This document shows, in pieces, positions 1 through 12,300 of a stretch of DNA of 64,000 nucleotides. Both the position numbers and the translations under genes were made by a program. The notes under the pieces are model-generated. The model saw nothing but the letters and a program-made list of their open reading frames with translations, ran no database searches and was not told where the DNA came from. This stretch comes from Symsagittifera roscoffensis. Lineage: Eukaryota > Xenacoelomorpha > Acoela > Convolutidae. Location of the stretch: positions 43,953,159 to 44,017,158 of the forward strand of contig NC_087064.1 in the NCBI RefSeq assembly GCF_963678635.1, read 5' to 3'. Every line of letters begins with the position of its first letter. Position 1 is the first letter of the stretch.

Positions 1-465
1 CGTTTGTATTAGCCAATTGTTGGGGAAAAATAGATTCTTTAAGAAAACAGCTCTCCTTAAGGGAAAAATGGATTCTTAAAAAAACAGCTCTCGCTTGCTT
101 AGAGACTTATGTCGATTGTTCAGAAAGATTGATGTAATTATTCGAACGGAAGCTACTGCTTTTTTCTAATCCATTGCTCCATACCGCCTTGCTCCACTAT
201 GTATTAAATACACGCTTTTTTTATGAATACCAGGCCACTTTCATTAAATGGATACAGTTAATTCATCCTCGGATACAACTCATGATCTTCAAATACCGCC
301 GAAAATCTCTTCTAAATCAGAACAAAGCAACGCTCATTCGAAAAAAAGTTCTTGTCTTGCACGTAAATATTGATATGCAGATTCAGGCTTGCTAACTTAA
401 ATTACAAAACAGTGGCTTCGCAGGATAAGACAAAACTACTATAATGATCCGTGTAATTAAAAAGA
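1..465. other. AT-rich non-coding flank
   Basis: No supported gene. A short near-repeat of an AAAAACAGCTCTC-like phrase occurs near positions 44-90. Nothing else is recognisable. Confidence 0.5.
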
Positions 466-894
466 CTAAGAAGTCTTGTCCAACAAGTAAGAAAATTTAG
501 AAGCTAAAACATTATTTTTCGACACATTGTAGTGAGAGGCTTGACGTTTATTTTTTTTTGCTAATTTTAACCTTAATAGTCTATTATTCTCAATTTTTGA
601 AGCTAAATTATCAATTTCATTGATAGCACTTGAAAACGAAAACTTTAAGTTCTGCAATTGATGTACAAATAATAGAAACATGAACAAAAATCTAAACACA
701 TTTACAGTTTGCATCTTTTTCAAGCTGATCTGATTACTACGGCGATGACACTGCAACCATGCGGATCGTTCAGAAAAAATTTTAGGACAATTGCTCATTT
801 CAAGAATTGAAAACATTTTCACAATCATTCTGAAGATGTCATCACTGAATAACAATACAAAAGGGTTTAACTCATATAAAAAACTGAAATTCAC
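466..894 (-). other. Uncertain 142-codon ORF, probably PLAC8 3' UTR
   Basis: An open minus-strand frame rich in Leu, Phe, Asn and Lys lies just downstream of the PLAC8 gene stop. It contains no motif I recognise and has no compositional difference from the AT-rich background. A minus-strand AATAAA (plus-strand TTTATT near 545-550) lies inside it, so it is more simply the 3' untranslated region of the upstream gene than a gene of its own. Confidence 0.25.
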
Positions 895-926
895 ATAAAA
901 GTATTAGCTTGAGCTTTTTCACTTTC

Positions 927-1657
927 CTAGGCTCGAGCGAGGGGCGCGAATTTCATCTCTTTAGCCATTTGGTAAGTGACGCAGCAGGGACAGCAGCAGG
1001 AGAAGATGAAGTCTTCGATCTCTTTCGACTCCTGTTCGTGTCCGAGTTGCTTCCTCAGCTTCTGTCGGATGAAGCAGAGGGCCGGTGCACTGAACATGGA
1101 CATCCACATGAGCGAATCTACTATTCTCGGACACTCGTTGTCCTGAAAAACAACTCAAGAAAACTATCCAATTTAGAACGAAATCGCATATTTCACTTGG
1201 AATACAAATGCAAAAAAAAACAGCAAATCATTGAAAACAATTGATAGATTTGAAAAGAACGGGTCCTTTATAAAGAACACGCATGATACACAGGTGCTTT
1301 CAAAAAGAAATGATTCAAGCTTAATAAGTCATGGCTTAAAATTGAGTTAAGCTATTTATTCATAAAGCGTGAAATCAATTTTGCTGATGTTGACCACAAC
1401 GATAAAGGTTCTTTTAACATTTCGATTTCAAAACACAAATCTAATATTGCGACCAAAAAATGGTAGCTGTCTAATCGAGACTGAGTGGGACTCACTTTGT
1501 ACTTGAGAACGCCAGTGTAGTAGTTCTCTCCCTCCATCAACACCACCTCGGCTATCCTGCCGAACACGTAATTGGGAAACATGAACGACATCAGACAGAG
1601 AGTCTTGTCGGAGAAGCAGGAGAACACGCCAGTCTGGAAGTCAGCTCCATCGCCCAT
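927..1657 (-). CDS. PLAC8/cornifelin-family small cysteine-rich protein (two exons)
   Basis: Two exons join in frame. Exon 1 (1657-1496) begins MGDGADFQTGVFSCF and ends at a GTGAGT donor after codon 54. Exon 2 (1142-927) follows a pyrimidine-rich acceptor ending in CAG and reads to TAG. The product is about 125 aa, the usual size of PLAC8-domain proteins. The family signature is visible: an N-terminal FQTGVFSCFSDK block followed by FG..A, and a C-terminal cysteine cluster CCCPCCVTYQMAKEM. Family members are small membrane-associated proteins linked to growth, metal handling or organelle size control, and the Cys-rich stretches form hydrophobic segments. A specific orthologue cannot be chosen. 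A minus-strand AATAAA lies near 550-545. The intron is 353 bp. The start is the first Met in frame. The plus-strand frames here are shadows. Confidence 0.85.
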
Positions 1658-2748
1658 TGTCGCTGATACAAGTGTCGTCGACTGTTGTTACTACTATATT
1701 AACTGCTGCTACCTTCGTTGAGTTCTCTAACTCTATCTTCTCATCAAAATGCAATTGAACAGACGCAAGATAATGTACTACGAAATCAGCCCTCAATATA
1801 ACACGATTATGATTCTATAAAAATCAGCTGTTCGTTTGAGGTGGTACAAAAACCAATAAGTATCAAAATTTGGCAAGCTAGAAAAGTATAATCAGCAGTC
1901 AGTGAAACTATGTTTAAGATTGATGGCTCGCGTTTAATGTAATTCTTAATAAGGCTTGCGTTATGAGGTAATTCAACTAAATATTAAAAAAGAGTGAATT
2001 TAATTGAGCAAAATTGAGAATATCTGCAATGAAAAGACACCAGAGCAAAACACAATTACAAAATGAGAGAAATCTTGTACTATTTTCGTTTTGTTTGGAA
2101 CCATTGCCGTGCTTTATCAATTACTGTTGGCCAAAAAACTACACAGTGGTATGCAAAATAAGCTACTTGAAGAAACACGTGAAATAAAATCAATCAAACT
2201 TGACCAGATAATTTGATTCAAGTTTTGAACGATTATTTATAGCTGAATAAACACGAACATGTCTCGGCTCTATACTCAAATAATCTCTTTTCACTTATCA
2301 CCACGGCGCTGTATGATCATAATTAAACAGGGTGTGTCGCATAGAATTAAAACTTTTAAAAAAATCGCCTTTATTTAGTGCAATTAATCTTAAAAAATAA
2401 ATATTTACAAGCCATTTATATGACTCCGTTGTCAAAAAATGATTTGCCCCAATTTGGTTGCATACAATTCGCGGAAAGAGTACTCGAGATTACGAGATAA
2501 CAATACGAGATTTTCCAATTAAACGACAATCTTTTTGACGTCAAAATTACCTCAAGAGCCACTGCTTAACAAAATATAATTATTGCATAGATACGTACGA
2601 CCAATGCGACCAAAAGTTCAGAGCTAATACAGAACCATCGAACAGTAATATTTATACTTCATGCCGGCCGCATGGCATGATTTACGAGCTCTCAAAACAA
2701 AATGAGCATATAACTAGAACCCTGTTGCAAGATGCCAAAACGAGAGCT
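1658..2748. other. Intergenic, no feature seen
   Basis: AT-rich sequence upstream of the PLAC8 gene. The minus-strand promoter of that gene should lie in its first few hundred bases, but I see no defined element. A perfect CATGCCGGCCGCATGGCATG-like GC-rich phrase around 2661-2680 is the only compositional exception. Confidence 0.4.
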
Positions 2749-3001
2749 TTTACACTATATTCAACTGGATTTAAGATTTTACACTATATTCAATTGGATT
2801 TAAGATTTTACACTATATTCAATTGAAATTAAGGTTCTACACTATATTCAATTGGATTTAAGATTTCACACTATATTCAATTGAAATTAAGGTTCTACAC
2901 TATATTCAACTGGATTTAAGATTTTACACTATATTCAATTGAAATTAAGGTTCTACACTATATTCAATTGGATTTAAGATTTCACACTATATTCAATTGG
3001 A
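2749..3001. repeat. 29-bp minisatellite, about 8.7 units
   Basis: Tandem units of 29 bp with the core ACACTATATTCAATTGGATT. Two unit types exist: one with CAATTGG/CAACTGG followed by ATTTAAGAT, and one with CAATTGAAATTAAGGT. From the third unit onward they alternate, giving a 58-bp higher-order period until the last units. The array has no coding frame. Confidence 0.95.
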
Positions 3002-3758
3002 CTTGTCTAACTTTTTTTAAAAAAATTTCTGTTTTAAAAAACCTGTAGAAAATTATAAGGACAACGTAATTGATGTTTTCGAAAGGCTGTGAATTTATTT
3101 ATCTCTTTTGTGATCAATCAATAGTAGGTGGCACATCCAAAGTTTCCGAAACTGTTGCTGCGAAATTGGTGTGACAGGTTTTTATGATTTTGATTTGTAA
3201 TTCTGCTTTTTCAAATCATTTCAAAACTGTTTGTTTTTCGCATATTTTATGCGTCTCCTGAGATAATATGATAAATAAGATTGGCTATGATAACTAAGTT
3301 AACCTAAGATTAGTGGACCCCCGTTCCCTCAGAAATGCGAACCACTGACAACCCTAAGGTTCCCGCTTTCACCCTGTATAAAGACATCAATTGGCTCTTT
3401 TCCACTCCCCCCTCACATTTGAATTCATTTTGAATCACCATCTCAACAATTTCATAACGTAAGGAAAGTTTGCCTGTTTAACAAACTAACTATTGTGAAC
3501 AGATTTTTTTTTTCATTTTTTACATCGTAATATTACGCAGTCTGCCATCAAAATACGTAAGAAAACTTGAAATGTACGGGAGAAACTGGAAAAGAACCCA
3601 TCAATTTTTAGCTGACGGACCCTAAAACTTGTGCCACCATACATTTGGCACCACCATATACTATTTTTGATGGGGGAGCATGCGACAAACAAGGGAGTTT
3701 GTCTCCTGCGATGATATAACTAACTAACGTACAAAGACTACGTATGGAATTTCATGAC
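3002..3758. other. Intergenic / 3' region of the RRM gene
   Basis: No supported ORF. On the minus strand this is the region downstream of the small RRM gene. A GC-richer stretch around 3300-3420 is not coding in any frame that I can extend. Confidence 0.4.
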
Positions 3759-4386
3759 TCAAACTGACCGTCTATCCGATCCGTATGATCGTGGACCCGA
3801 TGAACAGAACTCGACCTTCACACTCTGACCATCTACATGAATACCTAAAATCAATATCATAAGTTAAAGTCAAGCACAGATACAGAAAAAAAAACCTTTT
3901 AATTAGCTCGGAAGCCATTCGTTGATATATTTAGGTTTGCAAAAAGCAAACAAAATAAAACATCATCAAGAAAACACTCAATAAAAAGTACCAATTAATA
4001 ACTAAATTAATGAATCAGTTACGATGAAGGTAGTCTAAGCTATCAATTGTGGGTAGAAAATTGAGTTCAAATATCGAAAACTTCGAATTAAAAACAAAGT
4101 CAACATTGAAAATGAATAGTATTTGGGAGCGTACTTTTCAACACCTGCAGAAGTGTCTCTTCATCCCTCCCCTGTCTGTCTTCGATGTCCACGAATGCAT
4201 AGCCAGTGCCCATCTTCACCACCCGAGAGGAGAAGTGGTAACTGTCCAACACTATCTTCACGTGGAAGTCCCGAGTGTGTCTCGGCAACTGACCCATGAA
4301 GATACGTCTAGTGTTCAACCCGTTCATTGCTACCGACAATGTTCTAGTTCTCCACTACCTTTTCCAGTAGCTTGTCACTTATTGCA
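3759..4386 (-). CDS. Single-RRM RNA-binding protein, 92 aa, spliced
   Basis: A short RNA-recognition-motif protein assembled from two coding exons. Coding starts at ATG 4327, the first Met after an in-frame TAG. The exon itself begins near 4386 after a strong acceptor (TTTTTCCTACAG), so the 5' UTR is spliced. Exon 1 coding runs 4327-4135 and ends in phase 1 at a GTACGC donor. Exon 2 runs 3844-3759 after a TTGATTTTAG acceptor and ends in TGA. RNP2 is TRRIFMGQL, RNP1 is KMGTGYAFVDIED, and the last strand DGQSVKVEF is supplied by exon 2. After the RRM only a short Ser/Arg/Gly tail follows, so the protein is essentially one RRM. It should bind single-stranded RNA; the specific target is unknown. 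The exon-2 join is my inference from phase and RRM strand order. An alternative donor at CTGCAG/GTGTTG would give an early stop. Confidence 0.72.
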
Positions 4387-5540
4387 CTGTAGGAAAAAGC
4401 TATCGGTACTACACGTGGCAAGGATGACATTTGACAATTCCTCGCTCAATCATTGATCTCACTGAAAAAAAAAATCGACAATTTTTGTTCAGATTTTCGA
4501 ACATCAGGCGCTATGTGAACGAAACTAAATGAAATTACTACAAATGATACAACGGAAAGACAGATAATGCTAAATTTACCAAAAAGATAACTAGTTTTGT
4601 TGGCAAAAAGAGCAGCGACTCTTTCACCCAAAATAATTTTTTGACAATTGAAACGTGAAACACCAATTTCAGCATTAAACTAGCATTCAGGCAAAATGTA
4701 TCTAGATACTTAAACCGGAAACGAAATTACTGTCACGAAAAATTGCCATAAAGCTTTAGGACTCAAAGTTTTTACATCGCCTCACCTTGAACACACCCAA
4801 CTAAAATTTTATTATAACCCTCCAATGAACGCTATATGATGCGCCTATACCAATGTAGCATCAAAACAAAAAAAGCCGAATAATTGCTTTCAGCGAAACG
4901 GCCCGAAACTGTTAAAGCCGAATAGACGTTTTAAACGAAATGGGATAAAAACATGAAATTATACATAAAAGGACTACCCATTTTATCAATCATAACTAGA
5001 TTATGCAGAAAGTTCATGCTGCGAAAAATCAGCCGAAAAAACCTAAGCAGAGTTAGCAGAACAACAATTGAATTTTTCCATGAAAACACTGCAATTTCAA
5101 GAGTACTAATACAATACTGTAAAGTACTGTAACAGCAACCAGTATTTTAACTTGAATCTTCAAGAAGTTGGGCATGTGAGCACTTTCATGTAGCGCACGT
5201 GCTGTTACCAATGATTCAGATGATTTAGCTCTATGTGTTGTTAACCTGGAAAAACCTGCATTCCGATTTGATAACGCTTGATTATCGCCAGCGTTAAAAT
5301 AAACTCAAAAATATAGGTTCCCTTTGATTTCATAACAAAACTAAAAAAAAAACAGTTTGCTGCCTGATTCGCTTTGATAATAACGTGTGATTTGCTGAAT
5401 CTCCTATAATCTTTAGAAAAAAAAAAGAAACCTAATCTGAAAGTTTTTCACAAAAGTGAGTAAATACTAGCCCCCTAACTTGCTATGATACAAGAAAAAA
5501 CCATATTTATACAGCAAGATAGAGAGCCGATTGCTGGACG
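4387..5540. other. Intergenic, no gene seen
   Basis: AT-rich, with poly-A runs. The short open frames lack motifs and compositional support. Confidence 0.4.
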
Positions 5541-5765
5541 TAGATCAACACAGCGTCGTAGCTGTGCTTCGCAAAACCTAGTGGGAAAAAAGTGAGATAA
5601 AAAAGTATAAATCAGCCTCAAAGTAGTAAGACGTTTGCTACGCCAGGGATTCGAATGAGCAACCTTGGGATTGAAAATCACACAAACTACCCACTCAGCC
5701 ACGGACGCTTGACGATAGACAAACACTAGCCACAATTAGAGCAGAGAACAGAAGGTGTGAAAAAT
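5541..5765 (-). repeat. tRNA-derived SINE-like element
   Basis: On the minus strand a Pol III-like box A (GTGGCTGAGTGGGTAG, near 5690-5705) and box B (CATTCGAATCCC, near 5645-5656) are spaced as in a tRNA. The flank ACTAGCCACAATTAGAGC beside the head matches the flank of the SINE copies at 22.3, 26.5, 30.85 and 46.6 kb. The distal end carries the GTGCTTCGCAAAAC phrase seen at the ends of other copies. The apparent 86-codon frame across it is the SINE, not a gene. Confidence 0.65.
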
Positions 5766-6509
5766 CCAAGGGTACAGATTGTGATTATAGCATAAGTGCC
5801 GCCAAATCAGCGCTTTTATTTGCATGTTATGTTGAAAAAAAGTAGATTCATACTAATACACTAAGCAAGGTAGTATTAAAAAAAAATTTCAGACCTCTTT
5901 TTCTCGACACAAAGATAATTTTTTCGACACCAGGACCAAGAGCGGTGAAAACTGATTCAATATGAAATCACCTTTGACAAGTTTGAGCCCAAAAACGGAT
6001 AATTTTTTAGCTTTTTTACAAAAATTTTACATAAACCTAATTACCAGTTAAATTGCTGACAAAACTATATCAAAGTCAACCGCTTATGTAGCCCAACAAC
6101 GTTTCAGAAGGGTATAGTCCTCTTAATCTTGCATTCATTTCTTTGTTTTTTACAGCCAAAAAATGTCATTTTAACTATATAAATTACCAAAATATTATTC
6201 AAAATCAAGTTTCAAATATTTGCACAAATGTTTGGAGACTCTCTTAAATTTCTATAGGACTCGTAAGTACCTCATTTTGATATAGTTTTTAAGCAATTCA
6301 ACAGGTAGCTTTCTCGTAGTTTTTGATTGAACTCTGCTTAAGCTGTAAGCAAGTTTCATCTATTTTTTTTGTAACAAGTCAGACCAACTTTTGAAAAACG
6401 TATTTCTAATTTCAATTCTAATTCTCTTGGTCCGGATAACGATATGACTTGGTGTGTAATCGTGCTGCTTTTTAGCTTTAATTACTTTTCTGACATTTTT
6501 TTGAGAGGT
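5766..6509. other. Intergenic, no feature seen
   Basis: AT-rich non-coding DNA with no motif or long frame. Confidence 0.4.
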
Positions 6510-6640
6510 GAGAGGGGTAGCTAGGCGCTCATTTGTCAATCAAAAATTCAGAGGTTGAGTCCCACCATGGTCCGTTCTCGCTGCTTGAGGGTGAGGCAAC
6601 ATTACCCAGACAGAAAATTAACCAAACAGTTACATGTGAT
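6510..6640 (+). repeat. Possible plus-strand tRNA-derived SINE head
   Basis: GGGGTAGCTAGGCGCTC followed about 35 bases later by AGAGGTTGAGTCCCACC resembles box A and box B of a tRNA promoter in the correct order and spacing. It is then followed by a GC-richer body. The internal structure does not fold into a convincing tRNA, so it is a SINE head at best. Confidence 0.4.
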
Positions 6641-9109
6641 TCTCAACCAGAGGCCAAAACAGCTTATTATCTCGCTTGTTGGTGCTTTCCCTCATGAATA
6701 AATTGTTTCATCTGTGTTCCGTGAAAATTGATTTAAAAAATGAACAGAATAAAAAACTATTATTTTGTGTCTTTCGAAATCATGAATTTCAGGGGACCGG
6801 CCAATTAGCATGTGTATCAATTAGCAAGCCCACAAAAAATGTAGTTCGAAGATTTGCTTCTACAAAATTTGTTTATTCAAGTTTGCAATTTTGAACAGCG
6901 CGCACCCAGTCGAATTTTTAACGAAGGCATATTGTTGACAACATTAGATGAGAAAAGTAAGAAAAAACAACTACAAAAATTTCGTTTTTGTATCGGATGA
7001 TGCTCATAAATAGACTTTGAAATCATAGGGATACCATTTACGGGCGGCAACTAAGGCCACGAACTTTGATTCGACCCCTGTTGAGCCGAAAACAAAACTT
7101 TTGACCTAAAAAATTTCGGGTTATGAGAAAACTACGACTAAAACCACAAACTCGAAAAAAAAATTTTTTTCAAATGTCTTCGAAAAAATAGTTACTACCT
7201 GAAGGAAGTTAACCTTAGGGTCTGCGAAAAAATAATTACTACCTGAAGGAACTTAAATTTAATTTTAAAAATTTAGCATGTCAGCAGTCGTGAAATTTGC
7301 CATTCCTATTAAAAAGCACCTTTCCCTTTCTGTGAACAAAGTTGTTTACGGCAAAAAAGCTAGTATTACCCAGTTGCAATACCCTTGCTGATGGGATGGG
7401 TAATAGGCGAAAACAAAATTTTGGGTCCCCTTACAAATCAAGTATTTTTCGTAAGCTTTTGAAATTCTAGGCTAATTTGTTTTTCGTTTGAAAGCGCGCA
7501 CAAATCGCATGCTTATCGCTACACCCCCGTAACTTTATCTCATCATATTTATTCTCAACCGCTATAAGCATAAAAAAAACAAATATCTACCAACGATCAC
7601 TGTCAGCAAATTTTTTGACAAAAAAAAACAAATTTGGTAGCTGGTTTGTTGAAAACGAAACAAGCTTTAATGCACCTTGATTTTGTCGTTTGTCGTACAA
7701 TTTTACATAAAACGGTTCTACTCAGTTTTTCATCAAAAAAGAACTATTTGCATAAACTTTAATTAGACGCACACAGGAGACTTCCATTTAAAGTTGTTTG
7801 TGCTCTTCCTACAGTCGAACTTTCAAGATAACAGGAGCATTAATGGCTTTTCTCAAAATTGGCAAAGCCCGCTGAGCTGAAAAAAGGCGATCGTCCACTA
7901 AATTAGAAGCAAATTTACATCATCCAGAAAGACTAAGAAAAACATAATAAAAATGCATTTTTAGATGAAATTTGGCGCAACATTTTAATCAGTTTTTTCT
8001 AAAACAGCTTTAGTGACCATAGAAGATTATCCGCAGGACTAAAGCCGTTTTTCTGTTGAACATTTTTCGCAAAATTTGTCTAATTACATAGTAAAAAGAA
8101 TTGAGCTAGAACATCAGATCTTACATAGTTCAACAGACACTCAAAAATTCCTTCTTTTAAAAAAATTAAACCCTAAGCATGAAAGTTTTCTGAGAGTAAT
8201 TTTCCGAGTTAGTAATTTTTCTTCATTTTCCACTTTTCAATAAACAATAACATCAACTTCAACGTTCAGAGGCGAAGTAGAGCTGTTCAACATTTTCAAT
8301 ACAACAAAAACATAGCAATACATGACAGTAATTAGAAAAAGAGACGGAAATTGATTTTTCTTTTGAAAAAATAAACAAAAATTCATTTCAAAAAAATTAT
8401 GTGGAAGTAGATAAAATCTGCACACATCAAATTTTCACACGTTTTTCTCGAATGATGTCCAAAAACAACTATTAAATTATTTGATATCATTTTCGAGCAG
8501 CAACTAAGGCGACAAATTTTGGATCGATTACCGTTGAGCCGAAAAACTTTAATTTTTTTCAACTCATCCTTTTTAAAACACATTTAAGCATTATAATGAA
8601 TTTTGCACTCAAAACAACGAGACACAAGTTGACTAAACCGATATAACATTAGCCGAAACCGTTTCATCGCAACAAGTATTCAAAATCAAAGTTGGTAAAC
8701 TTACAAATTACCGAGCTATCCATTATAGTAAAAACAGTTTGAATCAAAATAAACGCCAATGCTTTGGAAAAAAGCCAAAAAAAACCGTATCAAAAATATG
8801 ACTAACTGAAAAAAAACTTAAAATGAGCCAGCGGAAAATAGAACGAAAAAAACGAATCCGGAAAAATAATATGGATAATGATAGAAAAATTAATTACTGC
8901 CTAAAATAAATTCCACCTATATGCTAACTAAAGGAGGGTAGTTTTATTTGATGTTTCAAGAATTTTAGCATAAGCGGAGCTCGGCGATACAAAAGGTCTA
9001 CCAATTTCAACACTAAAAAATGAAGATTAACAAAAGTTCAAACCAGTGAAAACAGGAAAAAAGACAGTAGAATTTAGCTTTCATTACCAAAAACTGTTTA
9101 AAAATTTTA
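6641..9109. repeat. AT-rich DNA with a dispersed repeat family
   Basis: No gene. Two related copies of a repeat lie at about 7038-7095 and 8497-8550 (GCAACTAAGG..ACGAA...TGTTGAGCCGAAAA), and a rearranged relative lies near 61.67-61.83 kb. A short direct duplication (AATA.TTACTACCTGAAGGAA) occurs at about 7186-7206 and 7229-7251. The family is unidentified. Confidence 0.5.
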
Positions 9110-9480
9110 AACAGGTGAAGCTGCGCTTCGCAAACACAAGCGAGGAAAATAGCTCAAAACGGGCAAAACAAAGTGAAATAAAGAAAAGATTAAGAAAGAC
9201 CATGAACTTTTTTTGAGATTAGGAGTATCAGTTTCTCACATCTGGTAAACGGCCACTTGTATACTTACTAACACTAGCCACCAATAAAGCAGCTACAGTT
9301 TCTATCAGATTACAATGTTATGCAGCGAAAATTCGATCAAAAAAATATTTAAATGTTCCGGATTTGAATTTCCGACCTCTTGATTAGGAGTATTAGGTCC
9401 TCGCATCTTCGCCACGGTCGCTTGGAAGTAAGCTAGTGGCCCAGCCAATGCCAGAGCTACCTGTTCTAGTATTTTTAATA
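9110..9480 (-). repeat. Degenerate tRNA-derived SINE-like element
   Basis: The tail-like phrase GTGAAGCTGCGCTTCGCAAA (9115-9134) matches the distal ends of the other SINE-like copies. A degenerate box B (GAAATTCAAATCCGG on the minus strand, near 9360-9374) and a box-A-like stretch upstream are present. The head is too diverged for an anticodon assignment. Confidence 0.45.
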
Positions 9481-10706
9481 TATTATACTGATAAAAAATG
9501 CGTAATTTTCGAAATTTCAAAAAAATGGATTTTACGCTAAACCCTCGTGTTTCTCTGCTTATGTAGGGGATAAACCACTTATTGAAAGGAGAAAACTACT
9601 AATCGCTCTTTCAATTGAAGTCTTTATCTCAGATTTATCTAGGGAAGTTTTCAAAAAAAAAAGTGAAAAAGATTCCAAAACTCGATCAAGGTTTTACTTT
9701 TCCTAAATATAAATACTTTTCTCTACTAAAGCATGCTACTAAACAGATTGGACCCAAAACAGCAGATTTTAGAGAGTGACGAAATTTCTTTCAAAAAGGC
9801 AAGATTTTCAAAACGAATTTTTCCGATGTCCATATCAGCTTTTCTACACCAAAACAAAAACAGGATAAACAGAAAACGCAGGGAAAATCTTAGCACCCTG
9901 TTAGTTTTAAAAATTATCAACCTCAGAATCAGCAGGTTAGTTTTTGAAAAAAAGAATAACTTTCCAAAAAAACGGGCAACATTTCAGAAATTGGACATTT
10001 TTAAAGATATAATTTTTTAAAAACGGAGAGCATAGGCACTTGCACAAAAAAATTCTCATCCCTGATCTATTTTTGTTAAATTTTTATCTCTGATTTTGCT
10101 CTTGCACAAATAGGCACTTGCACAAATAAAACTCGCATCCCTGATTTATTTTTCTGTTAAATTTTTATCTTTGAGAAATTTTTTTTTAATTAACCAAACT
10201 TTTCAACTTGAAAAGCGGTACAATAATTTCAGAGAAAAGTTGAAATTTCTGCAAAAGTGTTCTAATTTTCCAAAGCGTCGCAAAAAAAACAACGAAAAAC
10301 AACAAATCCCATATATTTTCATAGTGCATGATTGTTCAAACAGGGTCTAGCACACGCCAAAAATAAAGCAGCAACTTATGCCATTAAATTGTTTATGCTT
10401 AAATAAGCTCAAATATGTGTAAACTGAAACATACCAAAAGTGCCACTAATTGAGTACTTTTATTTGGCAATTAGGTAAGAAAAAAATATCTTCGTAATAA
10501 TACACTTCGCTTCGCATGTGTAATTAGAAAAAAGTGAAAAAATAAAAAAGAAAAGCTGTTTAAAAAAAGAAAATCGCTAGCCTGAAATTAATGGTAAATT
10601 GTTTCCTAGAGCTAACTAAAGATGATTATAAAAAAATTTAACCTGATTTCGAAAAAAAATCGGTTAAAATTGTTTTTATGTTATAAGTATTAAAAAAACC
10701 AGATTA
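9481..10706. other. AT-rich intergenic DNA
   Basis: No supported gene. A short imperfect duplication of a TAGGCACTTGCACAAA.AAA phrase is seen at about 10035-10060 and 10110-10130. Confidence 0.4.
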
Positions 10707-10734
10707 CTTGATTATAAGAAACTCACTTTCCCAA

Positions 10735-10990
10735 GGTTCTAACACTGCGGTGAAGCTGCGCTACAATCTCACACGCAGAAAATGGCATAAGGAGCTTCAA
10801 AAGTGCAAGATCGTACCCAAAAACGGTTCAAAAACTAAAAATAACAATGATCCAACTATGGGATTCAAACTTCGGACCTCAGGATTATGCGGCAGTTGTC
10901 TTCCTGCCTGCAATAACTGTTCCAGCAGCATCTTAGAGCTTACACTATCGAATAGTAACTACCAGGCGCTCAATAGAAGCGGATAAAACA
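10735..10990 (-). repeat. tRNA-derived SINE-like element
   Basis: The GGTGAAGCTGCGCTACAATC end matches the SINE tails elsewhere. On the minus strand a box-B-like GAAGTTTGAATCCCATAG lies downstream of CCTGAGGTCC. The 92-codon plus-strand frame across this interval is an accident of the repeat. Confidence 0.45.
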
Positions 10991-11924
10991 GGCTTCAAGT
11001 CCATTGCCAATAAAATGCACATTTGAGCACAAATTCGCAATTCCGCGTGCACACAACGGACTGCTGTATTTATTTTGTAACACTGTTTATATAATCCCAA
11101 GTATCAAATAAGTGTACGATCCATTATTTTTGATCGCAAATGCAACAATGTAGCTGGCTCTTGAGTGAACAAATGTATTTAATGTTCAGGTGTGAGTTTG
11201 ATTTTCAGAACGGAATTATACTTGGAATAGTCAAATTGAGCTTTGATCATTAATTAATTAATCTTGAAAATTACTCTTTGATTCAGTTTAGAAAGATAAG
11301 AATTGGGTGCTAAGTTTCCCAAGATTTTGAAACGGTTCAATTAGTACAGGATTACCAGCTGTTTCAGAATTTTAACATCTTGAAACAGCAAAAAATATAT
11401 AGTTTCAGGTCCAGGTTTTGATTGCCGGGGTGTCTGAGTGTCAAAATAATAATAAATTATTTCATTGATGCTTATTTATGGTTGATTTGGTGGACTCAAT
11501 TTGCAAGTGCAACCAAATGTTGCTACAATGGGAAAGCAATTTCTGATTCGGATAAAACCATGAAAGTAATATTCCCCAACTTTTTTTACTTGTAAGTGTA
11601 ATTTAACTGGAAATTAATGATATGGAAGGTGGTGATATAAAACAAGTTCTAATCAAACTCAACTGATTGAAGTAGATTAAAATTAAATATTTTTCGATCT
11701 CACGTGACGAGACAGCATTTCCAGAAACTTTTCTGTTTCTTGTCATGTTTTGTAGCTGGCATTCTACAATAATTCTACCAAAAAAAAAAAGATTCACTTC
11801 GATAAGCTGAAAGGTCATCGAGCTATTTTGCAGGATTTTTTTAAACTACACACAGGGTCTGCCTAAAACGCAAACAAATCTAACATAAGAAAAGGGTGTC
11901 ATATGCACAAACCTACTGCGGCTT
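10991..11924. other. Intergenic, no feature seen
   Basis: AT-rich flank of the Ty3/gypsy element with no recognised gene. Confidence 0.4.
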
Positions 11925-12289
11925 TTATACCCACGGCTTGACTACGGTGCGTAAACTGAATCGAGATTCGAATTCTTGCGTAAGAAAATAAGACGAGTTA
12001 AATAAATGAGATGAATTCATTCCACTAAACTTTCGTCTGACGGTTTTCAGATCTGAGCTCGAAAGTATATGAGTGTCAGAAACTCATAATAACTAGTACT
12101 TATCTGATTAAGTTTAATAAGTACGTATTTATATCAGACTTCTATAATTTATGTATCCATACCAACTGGTTATCATAACTAGCATCAATAGATTAAGTAA
12201 TTATTATACTATGGTTTATATTCATGTTTTAGTGGGCATGACACCTATTCCATTTTATGGGTTTACTTCTTATATCCAACCTGATAACA
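11925..12289 (-). repeat. 3' LTR of the Ty3/gypsy element (inferred full length)
   Basis: The outer ~165 bases (11925-12091) are repeated directly at 17411-17574 with scattered substitutions, so this is terminal-repeat sequence. On the minus strand a purine tract AAAAGGGGAAG (12300-12290) is immediately followed by TGTTATCAGG. This is the layout of a polypurine tract and LTR start, which gives an LTR of about 365 bp ending ...GTGGGTATAA. The inner boundary is inferred from the purine tract, not from a matching copy. Confidence 0.6.
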
Positions 12290-12300
12290 CTTCCCCTTTT

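Noticed and set aside
5475-5735. 86-codon minus-strand frame with apparent N-terminal hydrophobic segment
   Set aside because: It overlaps the tRNA-derived SINE and has no independent support.
7040-7095. tRNA-like sequence with GGGGTCGAATC box B
   Set aside because: On the strand where box B reads correctly, the box-A-like part lies on the wrong side, so it cannot be a tRNA promoter.
9733-10020. 95-codon plus-strand frame
   Set aside because: Lys/Phe/Ile-rich translation of AT-rich DNA with no motif; an overlapping minus-strand frame of similar length shows that the region simply lacks stops.
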